Assembly (NCBI RefSeq): GCF_001423295.1
Contig: NZ_LMNG01000030.1
Location: 338,766 to 402,765 of the forward strand
Direction: 5' to 3'
DNA from: Methylobacterium sp. Leaf112
Lineage (GTDB): Bacteria > Pseudomonadota > Alphaproteobacteria > Rhizobiales > Beijerinckiaceae
Length of the DNA stretch: 64,000 nt
Every line of letters starts with the position of its first letter. Within the stretch, counting starts at the first letter, position 1. The notes beneath the pieces were generated by a model that was not told the DNA's origin, did not search any database, and saw only the letters and a list, made by a program, of their open reading frames with translations. The position numbers were made by a program, and so were the translations under genes. Below, piece by piece: positions 49,130-57,546 of this stretch.

Positions 49130-49242
49130 GCGCCCGGCGCAAGATTTCGCTGGAACACCGGAAGAAAACGCCCGGAACAGTAGTGTTTCTCGAACTTTAG
49201 TTCATAGAGAGCGCACGAACGGCGAGAGGCGCGGACAGGTCC

Positions 49243-50235
49243 ATGGCGTACGGCAAGACACCCCCCGGCGGTACGGTCGATCGTACCCTGGCCCTGGAAC
49301 TGGCACGGGTCACGGAGCGCGCCGCCATCGCCGCCGCCCATCTGCGCGGCCAGGGCAAGGAGCGGGAGGCGGATCAGGCCGCCGTCGATGCCATGCGGGT
49401 CGAGTTGAATACGCTTCCCATCGACGGCACCGTGGTGATCGGCGAGGGCGAGCGCGACGAGGCGCCGATGCTCTACATCGGTGAACGCCTCGGCACCGGA
49501 GCGGGCCCGAAGGTCGATATCGCCGTCGATCCCCTCGAAGGCACCACCCTGTGCGCCAAGGACATGCCCGGCGCCATCGCGGTGATGGCGCTCGCCGAGG
49601 CCGGGTCCTTGCTGGCCGCCCCCGACGTCTACATGCAGAAGATCGCCATCGGCCCCGGCTATCCGGCGGGTCTCGTCGATCTCGATGCCAGCCCGGCCGA
49701 CAACATCGCCGCCCTGGCGCGCCACAAGGGGATCGACCCCGCCCAGATCACCGCCATCATCCTCGACCGGCCACGGCATATGGCCCTGGTCGCCGCCGTG
49801 CGGGCGACGGGCGCCGGTATCCGCCTGATCTCGGACGGCGACATCGCCGCCATCATCCACACCACCAGCCCGGACGAGACCGGCGCCGACATCTACCTCG
49901 GCATCGGTGCCGCCCCCGAGGGTGTCATCGCCGCCGGGGTGCTGCGCTGCATCGGCGGCCATATGCAGGGCCGGCTCATCCTCGACAGTCACGAGAAGCG
50001 CGAGCGCGCGGCACGGATGGGCATCAGCGACCCGAACCGGAAGTACGAGCTCCACGACATGGCGCGCGGCGACGTCATCGTGGCGGCCACGGGGGTCACG
50101 GACGGAGCCCTCCTGAAAGGCGTGCGGTTCAAGCAAGGGCACGTCGAGACCGAGACGGTGGTCTATCGCTCGGCCACCGGCACCGTGCGCCGGATCATCG
50201 GCGAGCATCGCCGGACCCGACCCTTCGAAGGCTGA
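49243..50235 (+). CDS. glpX: Class II fructose-1,6-bisphosphatase
   Basis: A 330-residue metal-dependent phosphatase of gluconeogenesis. It has the class II landmarks IGEGERDEAPMLYIGE, IAVDPLEGTTLCAKDMPGAI and AAPEGVIAAGVLRCIGG. In methylotrophs such enzymes can also act on sedoheptulose-1,7-bisphosphate. The 113-bp upstream region holds a small dyad GAACT-TT-AGTTC at 49192-49203 which could be an operator. It follows hom in the usual alphaproteobacterial order. Confidence 0.94.
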   Translation: MAYGKTPPGGTVDRTLALELARVTERAAIAAAHLRGQGKEREADQAAVDAMRVELNTLPIDGTVVIGEGERDEAPMLYIGERLGTGAGPKVDIAVDPLEGTTLCAKDMPGAIAVMALAEAGSLLAAPDVYMQKIAIGPGYPAGLVDLDASPADNIAALARHKGIDPAQITAIILDRPRHMALVAAVRATGAGIRLISDGDIAAIIHTTSPDETGADIYLGIGAAPEGVIAAGVLRCIGGHMQGRLILDSHEKRERAARMGISDPNRKYELHDMARGDVIVAATGVTDGALLKGVRFKQGHVETETVVYRSATGTVRRIIGEHRRTRPFEG

Positions 50236-50253
50236 CGATGGGACGGCCGGGAC

Positions 50254-50520
50254 TCAGTCCCGGCAGCCGTTCCGTTGCTCTTCACGCACGATATCGGCAA
50301 TCTTCGCGCGATCGCGGGCGGAAAGCGGGACATCGCGGATTTCGTCGTAGCGGCAATCGGCGTTGCCGAAAGCCTTGATGCCGCGGGCCGTCTTGAAGCA
50401 GTAGCCGGCCTCGGCATAGACGGCATTGCGCTCGCCCCAGAACGCGTCGCACGGAAAGGCGGCCCAGGCCGGTGCGGCAGTCGGGACGAAAAGGCAGACA
50501 AGGATCAGACGACGCAGCAT
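50254..50520 (-). CDS. Small exported YARHG-domain protein
   Basis: An 88-residue secreted protein. A signal peptide (about 1-21, ending AAPAWAA) is followed by a YARHG-like domain: WGERNAVYAEAGYCFKTARG, then CRYDE and a Lys/Arg-rich helix to the C-terminus. Three Cys in the mature part probably form disulfides. YARHG domains are found in periplasmic proteins of unknown function. Start ATG chosen to open the signal peptide. It converges on glpX. Confidence 0.65.
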   Translation of the reverse strand: MLRRLILVCLFVPTAAPAWAAFPCDAFWGERNAVYAEAGYCFKTARGIKAFGNADCRYDEIRDVPLSARDRAKIADIVREEQRNGCRD

Positions 50521-50654
50521 CGGAGAGCTCCCATGGATGCGCGATCCTGCCGCGTTTTCACGATGCCGCACATGTCCTCAGCCGTAAATTCCGAGCCGAG
50601 ATTGCCCGGAGGCAGGCAAGCTTTCCCAAGTGGAGGCTCTCCGAGGCCCAAGAA

Positions 50655-50701
50655 CTCCGCTCGATTGCTCCGGACCAGGCCGAGCCCGCTATCGAGCGGA
50701 G
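50655..50701 (-). terminator. Hairpin downstream of the TPR lipoprotein gene
   Basis: Perfect 11-bp arms (50655-50665 and 50691-50701) with a 25-nt loop, starting 7 bp after the TPR gene stop. No T-tract is present. Possible terminator. Confidence 0.4.
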
Positions 50702-50708
50702 GCTGCCG

Positions 50709-51578
50709 TCAGTTGAAGAGCGAACCCACACCGCCCTGGACGCGCCCGAGGCCCTGCTTGGCGATGGGATTGCCGGGGTCGAGCTGCGCGGCGCGCTGGT
50801 AGCTCTCCATCGCCTCCTTGCGGCGGTTAGACTTCTCGTAGGCGACGCCGCGATAGGCCCAGGACGTCGCGTCCTTGTTGTTGACGTTGAGCGCCGCGTT
50901 GTAGTCCTCGATGGCCTTGTCGAACTGGTTGGTGGCAATCAGGCTCTGGCCGCGGGCGGCGTAGGGAGCGGCGACGAACGGGTTGCGGTCGATGGCGGCG
51001 TCGAAATCACCGATGGCCTGGGTGTTCTGGTTCTGCTTCTGCCGCACGAGCCCACGCGCGTGATAGGCCTCGGCGGATTCCGGCGTCAGGCGGATCGCCT
51101 GGTTGAGGTCGTTGCCGGCGCCTTCGAGGTCGCCCTGGGCGCGCAGCACGTTGGCGCGGCCGATATAGGCCGGGCCGTAGTTCGGGTCCGCCGCGATGGC
51201 CTTGGAGAAATCTCCGAGCGCAGCGTCGTTGCGGCCGATCTGGCGGTTGGCGAGCGCGCGGTTGTTGTAGGCCGAGGCCGAGTTCGGATCGATCTGCACC
51301 GCCTTGGTGAAATCGCCGATGGCGTCGTTGAACTGGCCCGAGCGCGCATAGGCCGCGCCGCGCGTGACATAGGCGGCGGCATCGTTCGGGTTGCGCTGGA
51401 TCACTTCGCTGAGCGAGGCGATGTTCACGTTGGTGGCGCCCGTGGTGTCGGTCTCGAGGACGGCGAACTGCTTCGGCGCACCGGCATTGCCATAGGTCTC
51501 GCACCCACCGAGCGCGACCGCCACGAGGGCGGCCCCGATCAGCCCCGCCTTCGATGCCCGCAGCGTCAGAACCGTCAT
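50709..51578 (-). CDS. TPR-repeat lipoprotein
   Basis: A 289-residue protein with an N-terminal lipobox-like signal (about 10-25, AALVAVALGGC) implying attachment to a membrane, followed by about six TPR units (for example DAAAYVTRGAAYARSGQFND and DFDAAIDRNPFVAAPYAARG) over residues 55-280. TPRs mediate protein-protein contacts; the partner is unknown. The Met at 51578 is the only start giving the lipobox; the frame is open far upstream but not coding-like. A 265-bp gap separates it from the yheS-type gene. Confidence 0.8.
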   Translation of the reverse strand: MTVLTLRASKAGLIGAALVAVALGGCETYGNAGAPKQFAVLETDTTGATNVNIASLSEVIQRNPNDAAAYVTRGAAYARSGQFNDAIGDFTKAVQIDPNSASAYNNRALANRQIGRNDAALGDFSKAIAADPNYGPAYIGRANVLRAQGDLEGAGNDLNQAIRLTPESAEAYHARGLVRQKQNQNTQAIGDFDAAIDRNPFVAAPYAARGQSLIATNQFDKAIEDYNAALNVNNKDATSWAYRGVAYEKSNRRKEAMESYQRAAQLDPGNPIAKQGLGRVQGGVGSLFN

Positions 51579-51843
51579 GAACCCGCTCCCCCCGGGCGTC
51601 CGTGCCCTGCACGGTACCGCCCAACCAACTTGTGCCCGAACCTGAGGCCGCCCCGATCCGCGAGCCCGCGCCGGAACGGTCGCGCATCGCGGTGAACGCA
51701 CACTTAAGAAAGCGCCGTTCCCGACCCTCAAGCCCGGCGATGTGGCGAACGTATGGCTCGTGACACCGATGGGCTCCGGGGAGCCCCGGCGCCGGTCAAA
51801 CGCTTCGGCCGTGTGGTGCCGGAGCCGCAGGTCAAGGCCTCCG

Positions 51844-53718
51844 TCAGGCTTCCGCGGCCTCGATGGCGCCGCTGAGCTCGAGCCACTCCTCCTCGGCCGA
51901 TTCGAGGGCGCTGGCGGCGTCGGAGCGCATCTTCGCGAGTTCGCCCGCCTTGGCGGCGTTGGCCTGGAACGCGGTACCATCGGCGAGCGCCGCGTCGATC
52001 TTGGCCATGGCCTCGGCGAGCTTCTTCATGCGCGCCTCAACCGCCTCGATCTTCTTGCGCAAGGGAGCGAGGGCCACCCGGCGTTCGGCATTGGAGCGCC
52101 GCTCCACCGCCTTGACCCCGCCGGCCGCCTCGGACGCCTCCTTCTCCGCCGGCCGCTCGGGACCGGCGAGGACGAAGCGGCGATAATCGTCCATGTCGCC
52201 GTCGAAGGCCTTCACGCTGCCGTTGGCGACGAGCCAGAGCCGATCGGCACAGGCCTCGACCAGGAAGCGGTCGTGGGACACGAGGATCACGGCCCCTTCG
52301 TAATCGTTGATCGCCTCGACCAGGGCCTGCCGGCTCTCGATATCGAGGTGGTTCGTCGGCTCGTCGAGGATGAGCAGGTGCGGCCCCTTGAAGGCCGCGA
52401 GGCCCATGAGGAGCCGTGCCTTCTCGCCACCCGAGAGCTGGGAGACGGGCGTTTCGGATTTCGTGCCCGAGAAGCCGAGCCGCGCGGCGGCGGCGCGGGC
52501 CTTGGATTCCGGCACGTCCGGCATCAGGTCTCGGACATGGGCGTAGGCGCTCTCGGCGGGGCGCAACTCGTCGAGTTGGTGCTGGGCGAAGTAGGCGACC
52601 TCCATCTTGCCCGAGCGGCGCATCTCCCCGCTCAACGGTGGCAGGCGTCCGCCGATGAGCTTGCAGAAGGTCGACTTGCCGTTGCCGTTGGCCCCGAGCA
52701 GGGCCACGCGGTCGTCGGGGGCGAGGGACAGGTTGAGTCCCGACAGCACGATGCGGTCGGGGTAGCCGGCCTGGACCCGCTCCATGGCGACGATGGGCGG
52801 CGAGAGCGGCCGCTCCGGACTCGGCAGGCGGAAGGCCGGCACGTCGTCCTCGATCACCGAGGCGATGATTTCCATCTTGGCCAGCCGCTTGACGCGGGAC
52901 TGCGCCTGCCGCGCCTTCGTCGCCTTGGCCTTGAACCGATCGACGAAGCTCTGGAGATGCGCCCGCTCGGCGTCCTGCTTCACCTTCGCCTTGGCCTGGA
53001 GCGTGCGCTTCTCGGCGACCTGGCGGGCGAACGAGGTGTAGCCGCCCCGGTAGATCGCGAGCTTGCCCCGGTCGAGGTGCAGGATGTGGTCGACGCACTC
53101 GTCCAGCAGGTCCCGGTCGTGGGAGATGATCACCGCCGTGCGCGGATAGCGTTCGAGGTAGTCGTACAGCCAGATGGTGCCTTCGATGTCGAGGTAGTTG
53201 GTCGGCTCGTCGAGCAGAAGCAGGTCGGGCTCGGAGAACAGCACCGCGGCGAGGGCCACGCGCATGCGCCAGCCACCCGAGAAGTCGGAGCACGGGCGGC
53301 CCTGCGCCTCGGCATCGAACCCGAGGCCGTGCAGGATCGCCGCCGCGCGGGCGGGTGCCGAATGCGCTTCGATGTCCACGAGCCGGGTCTCGATCTCGGC
53401 CCGGCGCAGGCCGTCGGCGTGTTCGGCGTCCGCCATCAGGCGCGCGCGCTCGGTGTCGGCCGCGAGCACGACGGCGTGCAGGGTCTCGGGGCCGGCCGGG
53501 GCCTCCTGGGCGACGGCGCCGATGCGCATGCCCTTGGGCATCGACACGGTTCCGCCCTCCGTCGGCAACTCGCCGAGGATCGCCCGGAACAGGGTGGTCT
53601 TGCCGGCCCCGTTGCGGCCGACGAGCCCGACCCGGGCCCGGTCCGGAATGACGAAGGTGGCGCCGTCGAGGATCAGGCGCTCGCCGATGCGATAGGTAAG
53701 GTCGTTGACGCGCAGCAT
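51844..53718 (-). CDS. yheS: ABC-F ATPase, YheS type
   Basis: A 624-residue ABC-F protein with two ATPase domains: Walker A GRNGAGKTT (about 32) and GANGNGKST (about 343); signatures FSGGWRMR and LSGGEKAR; both Walker B LLLDEPTN. The linker (about 235-290) contains the FVDRFKAKATKARQAQSRVK segment typical of YheS. The C-terminus is a coiled coil. It acts on ribosomes by family. It is distinct from the Uup-type gene near 1.8 kb. Start ATG at 53718 opens the conserved N-terminus. Confidence 0.87.
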   Translation of the reverse strand: MLRVNDLTYRIGERLILDGATFVIPDRARVGLVGRNGAGKTTLFRAILGELPTEGGTVSMPKGMRIGAVAQEAPAGPETLHAVVLAADTERARLMADAEHADGLRRAEIETRLVDIEAHSAPARAAAILHGLGFDAEAQGRPCSDFSGGWRMRVALAAVLFSEPDLLLLDEPTNYLDIEGTIWLYDYLERYPRTAVIISHDRDLLDECVDHILHLDRGKLAIYRGGYTSFARQVAEKRTLQAKAKVKQDAERAHLQSFVDRFKAKATKARQAQSRVKRLAKMEIIASVIEDDVPAFRLPSPERPLSPPIVAMERVQAGYPDRIVLSGLNLSLAPDDRVALLGANGNGKSTFCKLIGGRLPPLSGEMRRSGKMEVAYFAQHQLDELRPAESAYAHVRDLMPDVPESKARAAAARLGFSGTKSETPVSQLSGGEKARLLMGLAAFKGPHLLILDEPTNHLDIESRQALVEAINDYEGAVILVSHDRFLVEACADRLWLVANGSVKAFDGDMDDYRRFVLAGPERPAEKEASEAAGGVKAVERRSNAERRVALAPLRKKIEAVEARMKKLAEAMAKIDAALADGTAFQANAAKAGELAKMRSDAASALESAEEEWLELSGAIEAAEA

Positions 53719-54012
53719 GGACGGCGTTCTGGCGCCGTGCCCCGGCCGTGGCAAGCGTCGCACCGCGGTTTCGAACCCTCCCGGACGGTTTCCCCGCCGG
53801 CGCGCCGGATCGGACGCGTTCCGAGGCGGCGGGATCGGCGCGGGGCGGGCCTATCCACGCCGATCTGGGAGGCGGCGGCTTGACCGCTCCAGACCCGGCG
53901 GTCACCATCGCGGCGCGGTAAGGACCTGTCAGGTGCCGGGCTAGAATGCCGGATCGGCGGCGATCCCCTTGAGGTCAGGATCGGGCGCAGGGCGCCACCA
54001 GGAGTTTTTTCG

Positions 54013-54699
54013 ATGAGTCGGCTGGCGACAATCCCGTTCTTCAAGGAACCGGGAATCGAGTTGTCGTCCTACGAGACGCGCTGTCATTGGCGCCGGTTCG
54101 ACGAGAACGAGGTCCTGGTCGACTACGACGACGTCTCAACCGACGTGTACTTTCTCGCCTCCGGCGAGGTTCGCATCCTCAACCGGTCGCAATCCGGCAA
54201 GGAGGTGATCCTCGGCGAGATGCGCGGCGGCGCGTTCTTCGGCGAACTCGCAGCACTCGATGGCATCGGCCGTTCGGCCAACGTCACCGCGCTGACGCGG
54301 GGCGAGGTCTGCGTGGTGCCGGCGCCGATCTTCCGCCAGATGATCTTCGCCTCGGAGGCCATCGCCGACCGGCTGTTCCGCCTCCTCGCCAAACGCGTGC
54401 GCGAACTCAACACCCGCATCATGGAGCACGCGCTCCTCGATCTGCGTCATCGCCTCTACGCCGAACTGCTCCGCCTCTCGGTGCCGCGCACGGGCGGGGA
54501 CGGCGCGCGCGTCGTGACCCCACCGCCCTATCACCACGTGCTCGCCGCCCGCATCGGCTGCCGGCGCGAGCAGGTGACCCGCGAATTCACCGTCATGGCG
54601 GCCGACGGTCTCATCGACCGCACCCGCGGTGCCCTCGTGATCCGCCGGCCGGACCTGCTGGAGGCCCGCGTGGCCGAGGCTCTGCGGGAGGACAGCTGA
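54013..54699 (+). CDS. Crp/Fnr-family transcription regulator
   Basis: A 228-residue regulator. The cyclic-nucleotide-binding domain (about 20-130) has GGAFFGELAALDG, and the C-terminal HTH (about 175-215) has LAARIGCRREQVTREFTVMA. There is no FNR-type N-terminal Cys cluster, so it is likely CRP-like; the ligand is not certain. It lies 3 bp before the potA start on the same strand, so it probably belongs to and may control the transporter operon. Confidence 0.82.
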   Translation: MSRLATIPFFKEPGIELSSYETRCHWRRFDENEVLVDYDDVSTDVYFLASGEVRILNRSQSGKEVILGEMRGGAFFGELAALDGIGRSANVTALTRGEVCVVPAPIFRQMIFASEAIADRLFRLLAKRVRELNTRIMEHALLDLRHRLYAELLRLSVPRTGGDGARVVTPPPYHHVLAARIGCRREQVTREFTVMAADGLIDRTRGALVIRRPDLLEARVAEALREDS

Positions 54700-54702
54700 A
54701 CC

Positions 54703-55791
54703 TTGGGCGATACCGGTTCAGTGCCCCGCCTCGGTCTGGAGGGAGTCACGAAGCGTTTCGGCGACGGGGTCGCCGTAGCGGATGTGTCGCTGGCCCTGGC
54801 GGCGGGGGAATTCTTCTGCCTGCTTGGGCCATCGGGCTGCGGCAAGAGCACGTTGCTGCGTCTGATCGCGGGGTTCGAGACGCCGAGCACCGGGCTCATC
54901 CGGGTCGATGGTCTGGATCTGGCAGGCCTGCCGCCGCATCGGCGGCCGGTGAACATGATGTTCCAGTCCTATGCCCTGTTCCCGCACAAGACCGTCGCGG
55001 GCAACATCGCCTACGGCCTCGATGGTCTGAGCCGGACGGACAGGAGCGCCCGGGTGAAGACCCTGCTGGCCCGCGTGCGCCTGGAGAACTTCGAAGACCG
55101 CAGGATCGAGACCCTGTCCGGCGGCCAGCGTCAGCGCGTGGCCTTGGCCCGCGCTCTGGCCCGCGAGCCGGGCGTCCTTCTCCTCGACGAGCCCCTCGGC
55201 GCCCTCGATCGGGGCCTTCGCGAGGAGACGCAAGGGGAGTTGCGCGCCCTCCAGCGCCGGCTCGGCACCACCTTCGTCATGGTCACGCATGATCCCGGCG
55301 AGGCGATGGCGCTGGCCGACCGCATCGGGGTGATGGATCGGGGCCGCCTCGTGCAGGTGGGCGACGCCGCCACCCTGTACGAACGTCCCGCGACCCGCTT
55401 CGTCGCCGGCCTGCTCGGCGACGTGAACCTGATTCCCGGCCGGATCACCGGGCGCGACGGCGAGTGGATCGTGGTCGAGACCGGGTTCGGCCCGCTGCGC
55501 GCCTCTGCCTCCGAATCCGCCCCGGGGGAGGGGGAAGCGGCCACCCTCGCCCTTCGCCCGGAACGGATCGGCATGGATGCCTCGGAGGGACCCGCCGGCA
55601 CGATCACGGAGGTGACCTACCTCGGCGTGCGCGTGCGCAGCCAGGTCCGCATGAACGACGGTACGCTCCTGCGGGTGAGTACGCCGGCGGCGAGCCATGC
55701 ATTCGGCCTCCAGGCCCGGGACCTCCATGGCCCAGGCGACACGATCCGCCTCGACCTCGCCCCCGAGGCCTGCCGGATCCTACCGCCATGA
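54703..55791 (+). CDS. potA: Polyamine-type ABC transporter ATPase
   Basis: A 362-residue ATPase. Walker A GPSGCGKSTLL (about 43-53), signature LSGGQRQRVALARAL (about 145), Walker B VLLLDEPLGALD, and a C-terminal TOBE domain (about 270-360) found in PotA/CysA-type importers. The start is TTG at 54703 directly after the crp-like gene. potB and potC follow. Substrate, polyamine or another cation such as putrescine, is inferred from similarity of the permeases. Confidence 0.8.
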   Translation: MGDTGSVPRLGLEGVTKRFGDGVAVADVSLALAAGEFFCLLGPSGCGKSTLLRLIAGFETPSTGLIRVDGLDLAGLPPHRRPVNMMFQSYALFPHKTVAGNIAYGLDGLSRTDRSARVKTLLARVRLENFEDRRIETLSGGQRQRVALARALAREPGVLLLDEPLGALDRGLREETQGELRALQRRLGTTFVMVTHDPGEAMALADRIGVMDRGRLVQVGDAATLYERPATRFVAGLLGDVNLIPGRITGRDGEWIVVETGFGPLRASASESAPGEGEAATLALRPERIGMDASEGPAGTITEVTYLGVRVRSQVRMNDGTLLRVSTPAASHAFGLQARDLHGPGDTIRLDLAPEACRILPP

Positions 55792-55804
55792 TCCGGTTGC
55801 CGGC

Positions 55805-56701
55805 ATGATCAGACCCGCCCGCCTCCTGGCCCTGGTACCGGCCCTGTGGCTCGGAGCCTTCGTGCTCCTGCCGGGCCTGATCATCCTCAAGATCAGCCTC
55901 TCCTCCGCGGCCACGGCCCAGCCGCCCTACCTGCCCGTGCTCGATTGGAGTGCGGGCTTGGAGGGGTGGAGCAGCTTCCTCGAAGCCCTCGATTTCACCA
56001 ATTTCGAAACCCTCCTGAGCGATACCCTCTACCGGGATGCCGCCCTGTCGTCCCTGGCGCTGGCAGGGCTCGCGACACTGATCCTGGCGCTGATCGGCAC
56101 GCCCATCGCCCATGCCATGGCGCGCGCGCCGGAGCGGGCGCAACCCCTGCTGGTCGCCCTCGTCATCGTGCCGTTCTGGACGAGCTTCCTCATCCGCATC
56201 TACGCCTGGATCGCGATCCTCAAGCCGGAAGGCCTCCTGAGCGGCGCCCTCCTGCGCCTCGGACTGGTCGACCGCCCCCTGGAGGTCCTCGGCACGCAAG
56301 GGGCGATCCTCATCGGGCTGACCTACGCCTATCTGCCGTTCATGGTGCTGCCGCTCTACGCCGTCATGGCGCGCCTCGACCCGCATCTGCGCGAGGCCGC
56401 GGCGGACCTCGGCGCCTCGCCGGCGCGGGTCTTCTGGAGCGTGACCTTGCCCTTGGCGCGGCTGGGCCTCATGGCCGGAGCGCTCCTGTGCTTCGTGCCG
56501 ATGGTCGGCGAATTCATCATCCCGGATCTGCTCGGCGGCTCCGACACCCTGATGCTCGGTCGCGTTCTGTGGAGCGAGTTCTTCTCCAATCGCGACTGGC
56601 CGCTGGCGTCTGCGGTGGCGATCCTCATGCTCGCCCTCCTGGTCGTCCCCATGGTTCTCCTGCGCGACTCCGGCGCGCGTCCAGGGGAGGCGGGGCGGTG
56701 A
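55805..56701 (+). CDS. potB: Polyamine-type ABC transporter permease 1
   Basis: A 298-residue inner-membrane permease with six predicted helices. The EAA-loop is EAAADLGASPARVFWSVTLPL (about 200). The N-terminal part and FWTSFLIRIYAWIAIL (about 120-135) are typical of PotB/PotH. ATG at 55805, 13 bp after potA. Its stop overlaps the GTG start of potC. Confidence 0.8.
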   Translation: MIRPARLLALVPALWLGAFVLLPGLIILKISLSSAATAQPPYLPVLDWSAGLEGWSSFLEALDFTNFETLLSDTLYRDAALSSLALAGLATLILALIGTPIAHAMARAPERAQPLLVALVIVPFWTSFLIRIYAWIAILKPEGLLSGALLRLGLVDRPLEVLGTQGAILIGLTYAYLPFMVLPLYAVMARLDPHLREAAADLGASPARVFWSVTLPLARLGLMAGALLCFVPMVGEFIIPDLLGGSDTLMLGRVLWSEFFSNRDWPLASAVAILMLALLVVPMVLLRDSGARPGEAGR

Positions 56702-57486
56702 GCGTCTTCGGCCGCCTTTCCTTAAGCCTCGGCCTCGCCTTCCTGTACGGGCCGATCTTCGTTCTCGTGGCGTACTCGTTCAACGCCTCGGCGCTGGTCA
56801 CGGTCTGGGGTGGATTCTCGACCCGCTGGTACGGCGTGCTGTTCGCCGATGGGCCGTTGCTCGCCGCCGCAACCGTGTCCCTGCACGTCGGCGTCGCGGC
56901 GGCGGCGCTCGCCACCCTGTTCGGCACCTTCGCTGCGCTCGCCCTCGATCGCGGCGGACGTTTCCCCGGTCGGCCCGTCTTCGGCGGCCTTCTCTACGTT
57001 CCCATGGTCATGCCTGAGGTCGTCACCGGGCTGGCCCTGCTGCTGCTGTTCGTCGGAACCGGCTTCGAGCGCGGCCTCGTCACCCTCGTGGTAGCGCACG
57101 CCACCCTCGGCCTCGGCTTCGTCGCGGTGATCGTCGGTGCCCGGTTGAAAGGCATCGACCGCGCCCTGGAGGAAGCGGCCGCAGATCTCGGCGCCGGGCC
57201 GCTGCGTGTGTTCGCCACGGTCACCCTGCCGCTCATCGCTCCGGCAGTGGCGGCGGGCTTCCTGCTGGCCTTCACCCTGTCCCTCGACGATCTCGTGATT
57301 GCGAGCTTCGTCACCGGACCGGGCGCCACCACTCTGCCGATGCGCCTCTACAGCCAGGTCCGCCTCGGGGTGAACCCGGAAATCAACGCCGCCTCGACAC
57401 TGCTGGTCGGTGGCGTCACCACCATCGTCCTCACCGCCTCATGGCTGTCGGCACGTCCCGCACGGTCTTCGGTGAAATCCGTCTGA
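56698..57486 (+). CDS. potC: Polyamine-type ABC transporter permease 2
   Basis: A 262-residue inner-membrane permease with six helices: VAYSFNASALVTVWGGFS (about 20-37) and the EAA loop EEAAADLGAGPLRVFATVTL, then FTLSLDDLVIASFVTGPG, both close to PotC/PotI. Start GTG at 56698, overlapping the potB stop by four bases, so translation is coupled. No binding-protein gene (potD/potF) follows; the next gene is convergent. Confidence 0.8.
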   Translation: MSVFGRLSLSLGLAFLYGPIFVLVAYSFNASALVTVWGGFSTRWYGVLFADGPLLAAATVSLHVGVAAAALATLFGTFAALALDRGGRFPGRPVFGGLLYVPMVMPEVVTGLALLLLFVGTGFERGLVTLVVAHATLGLGFVAVIVGARLKGIDRALEEAAADLGAGPLRVFATVTLPLIAPAVAAGFLLAFTLSLDDLVIASFVTGPGATTLPMRLYSQVRLGVNPEINAASTLLVGGVTTIVLTASWLSARPARSSVKSV

Positions 57487-57546
57487 TCGCCACGCGATGC
57501 GGGCGACCATCGGCTGACGCTAGGGCGATGGGGCGACGGAGCAGGA

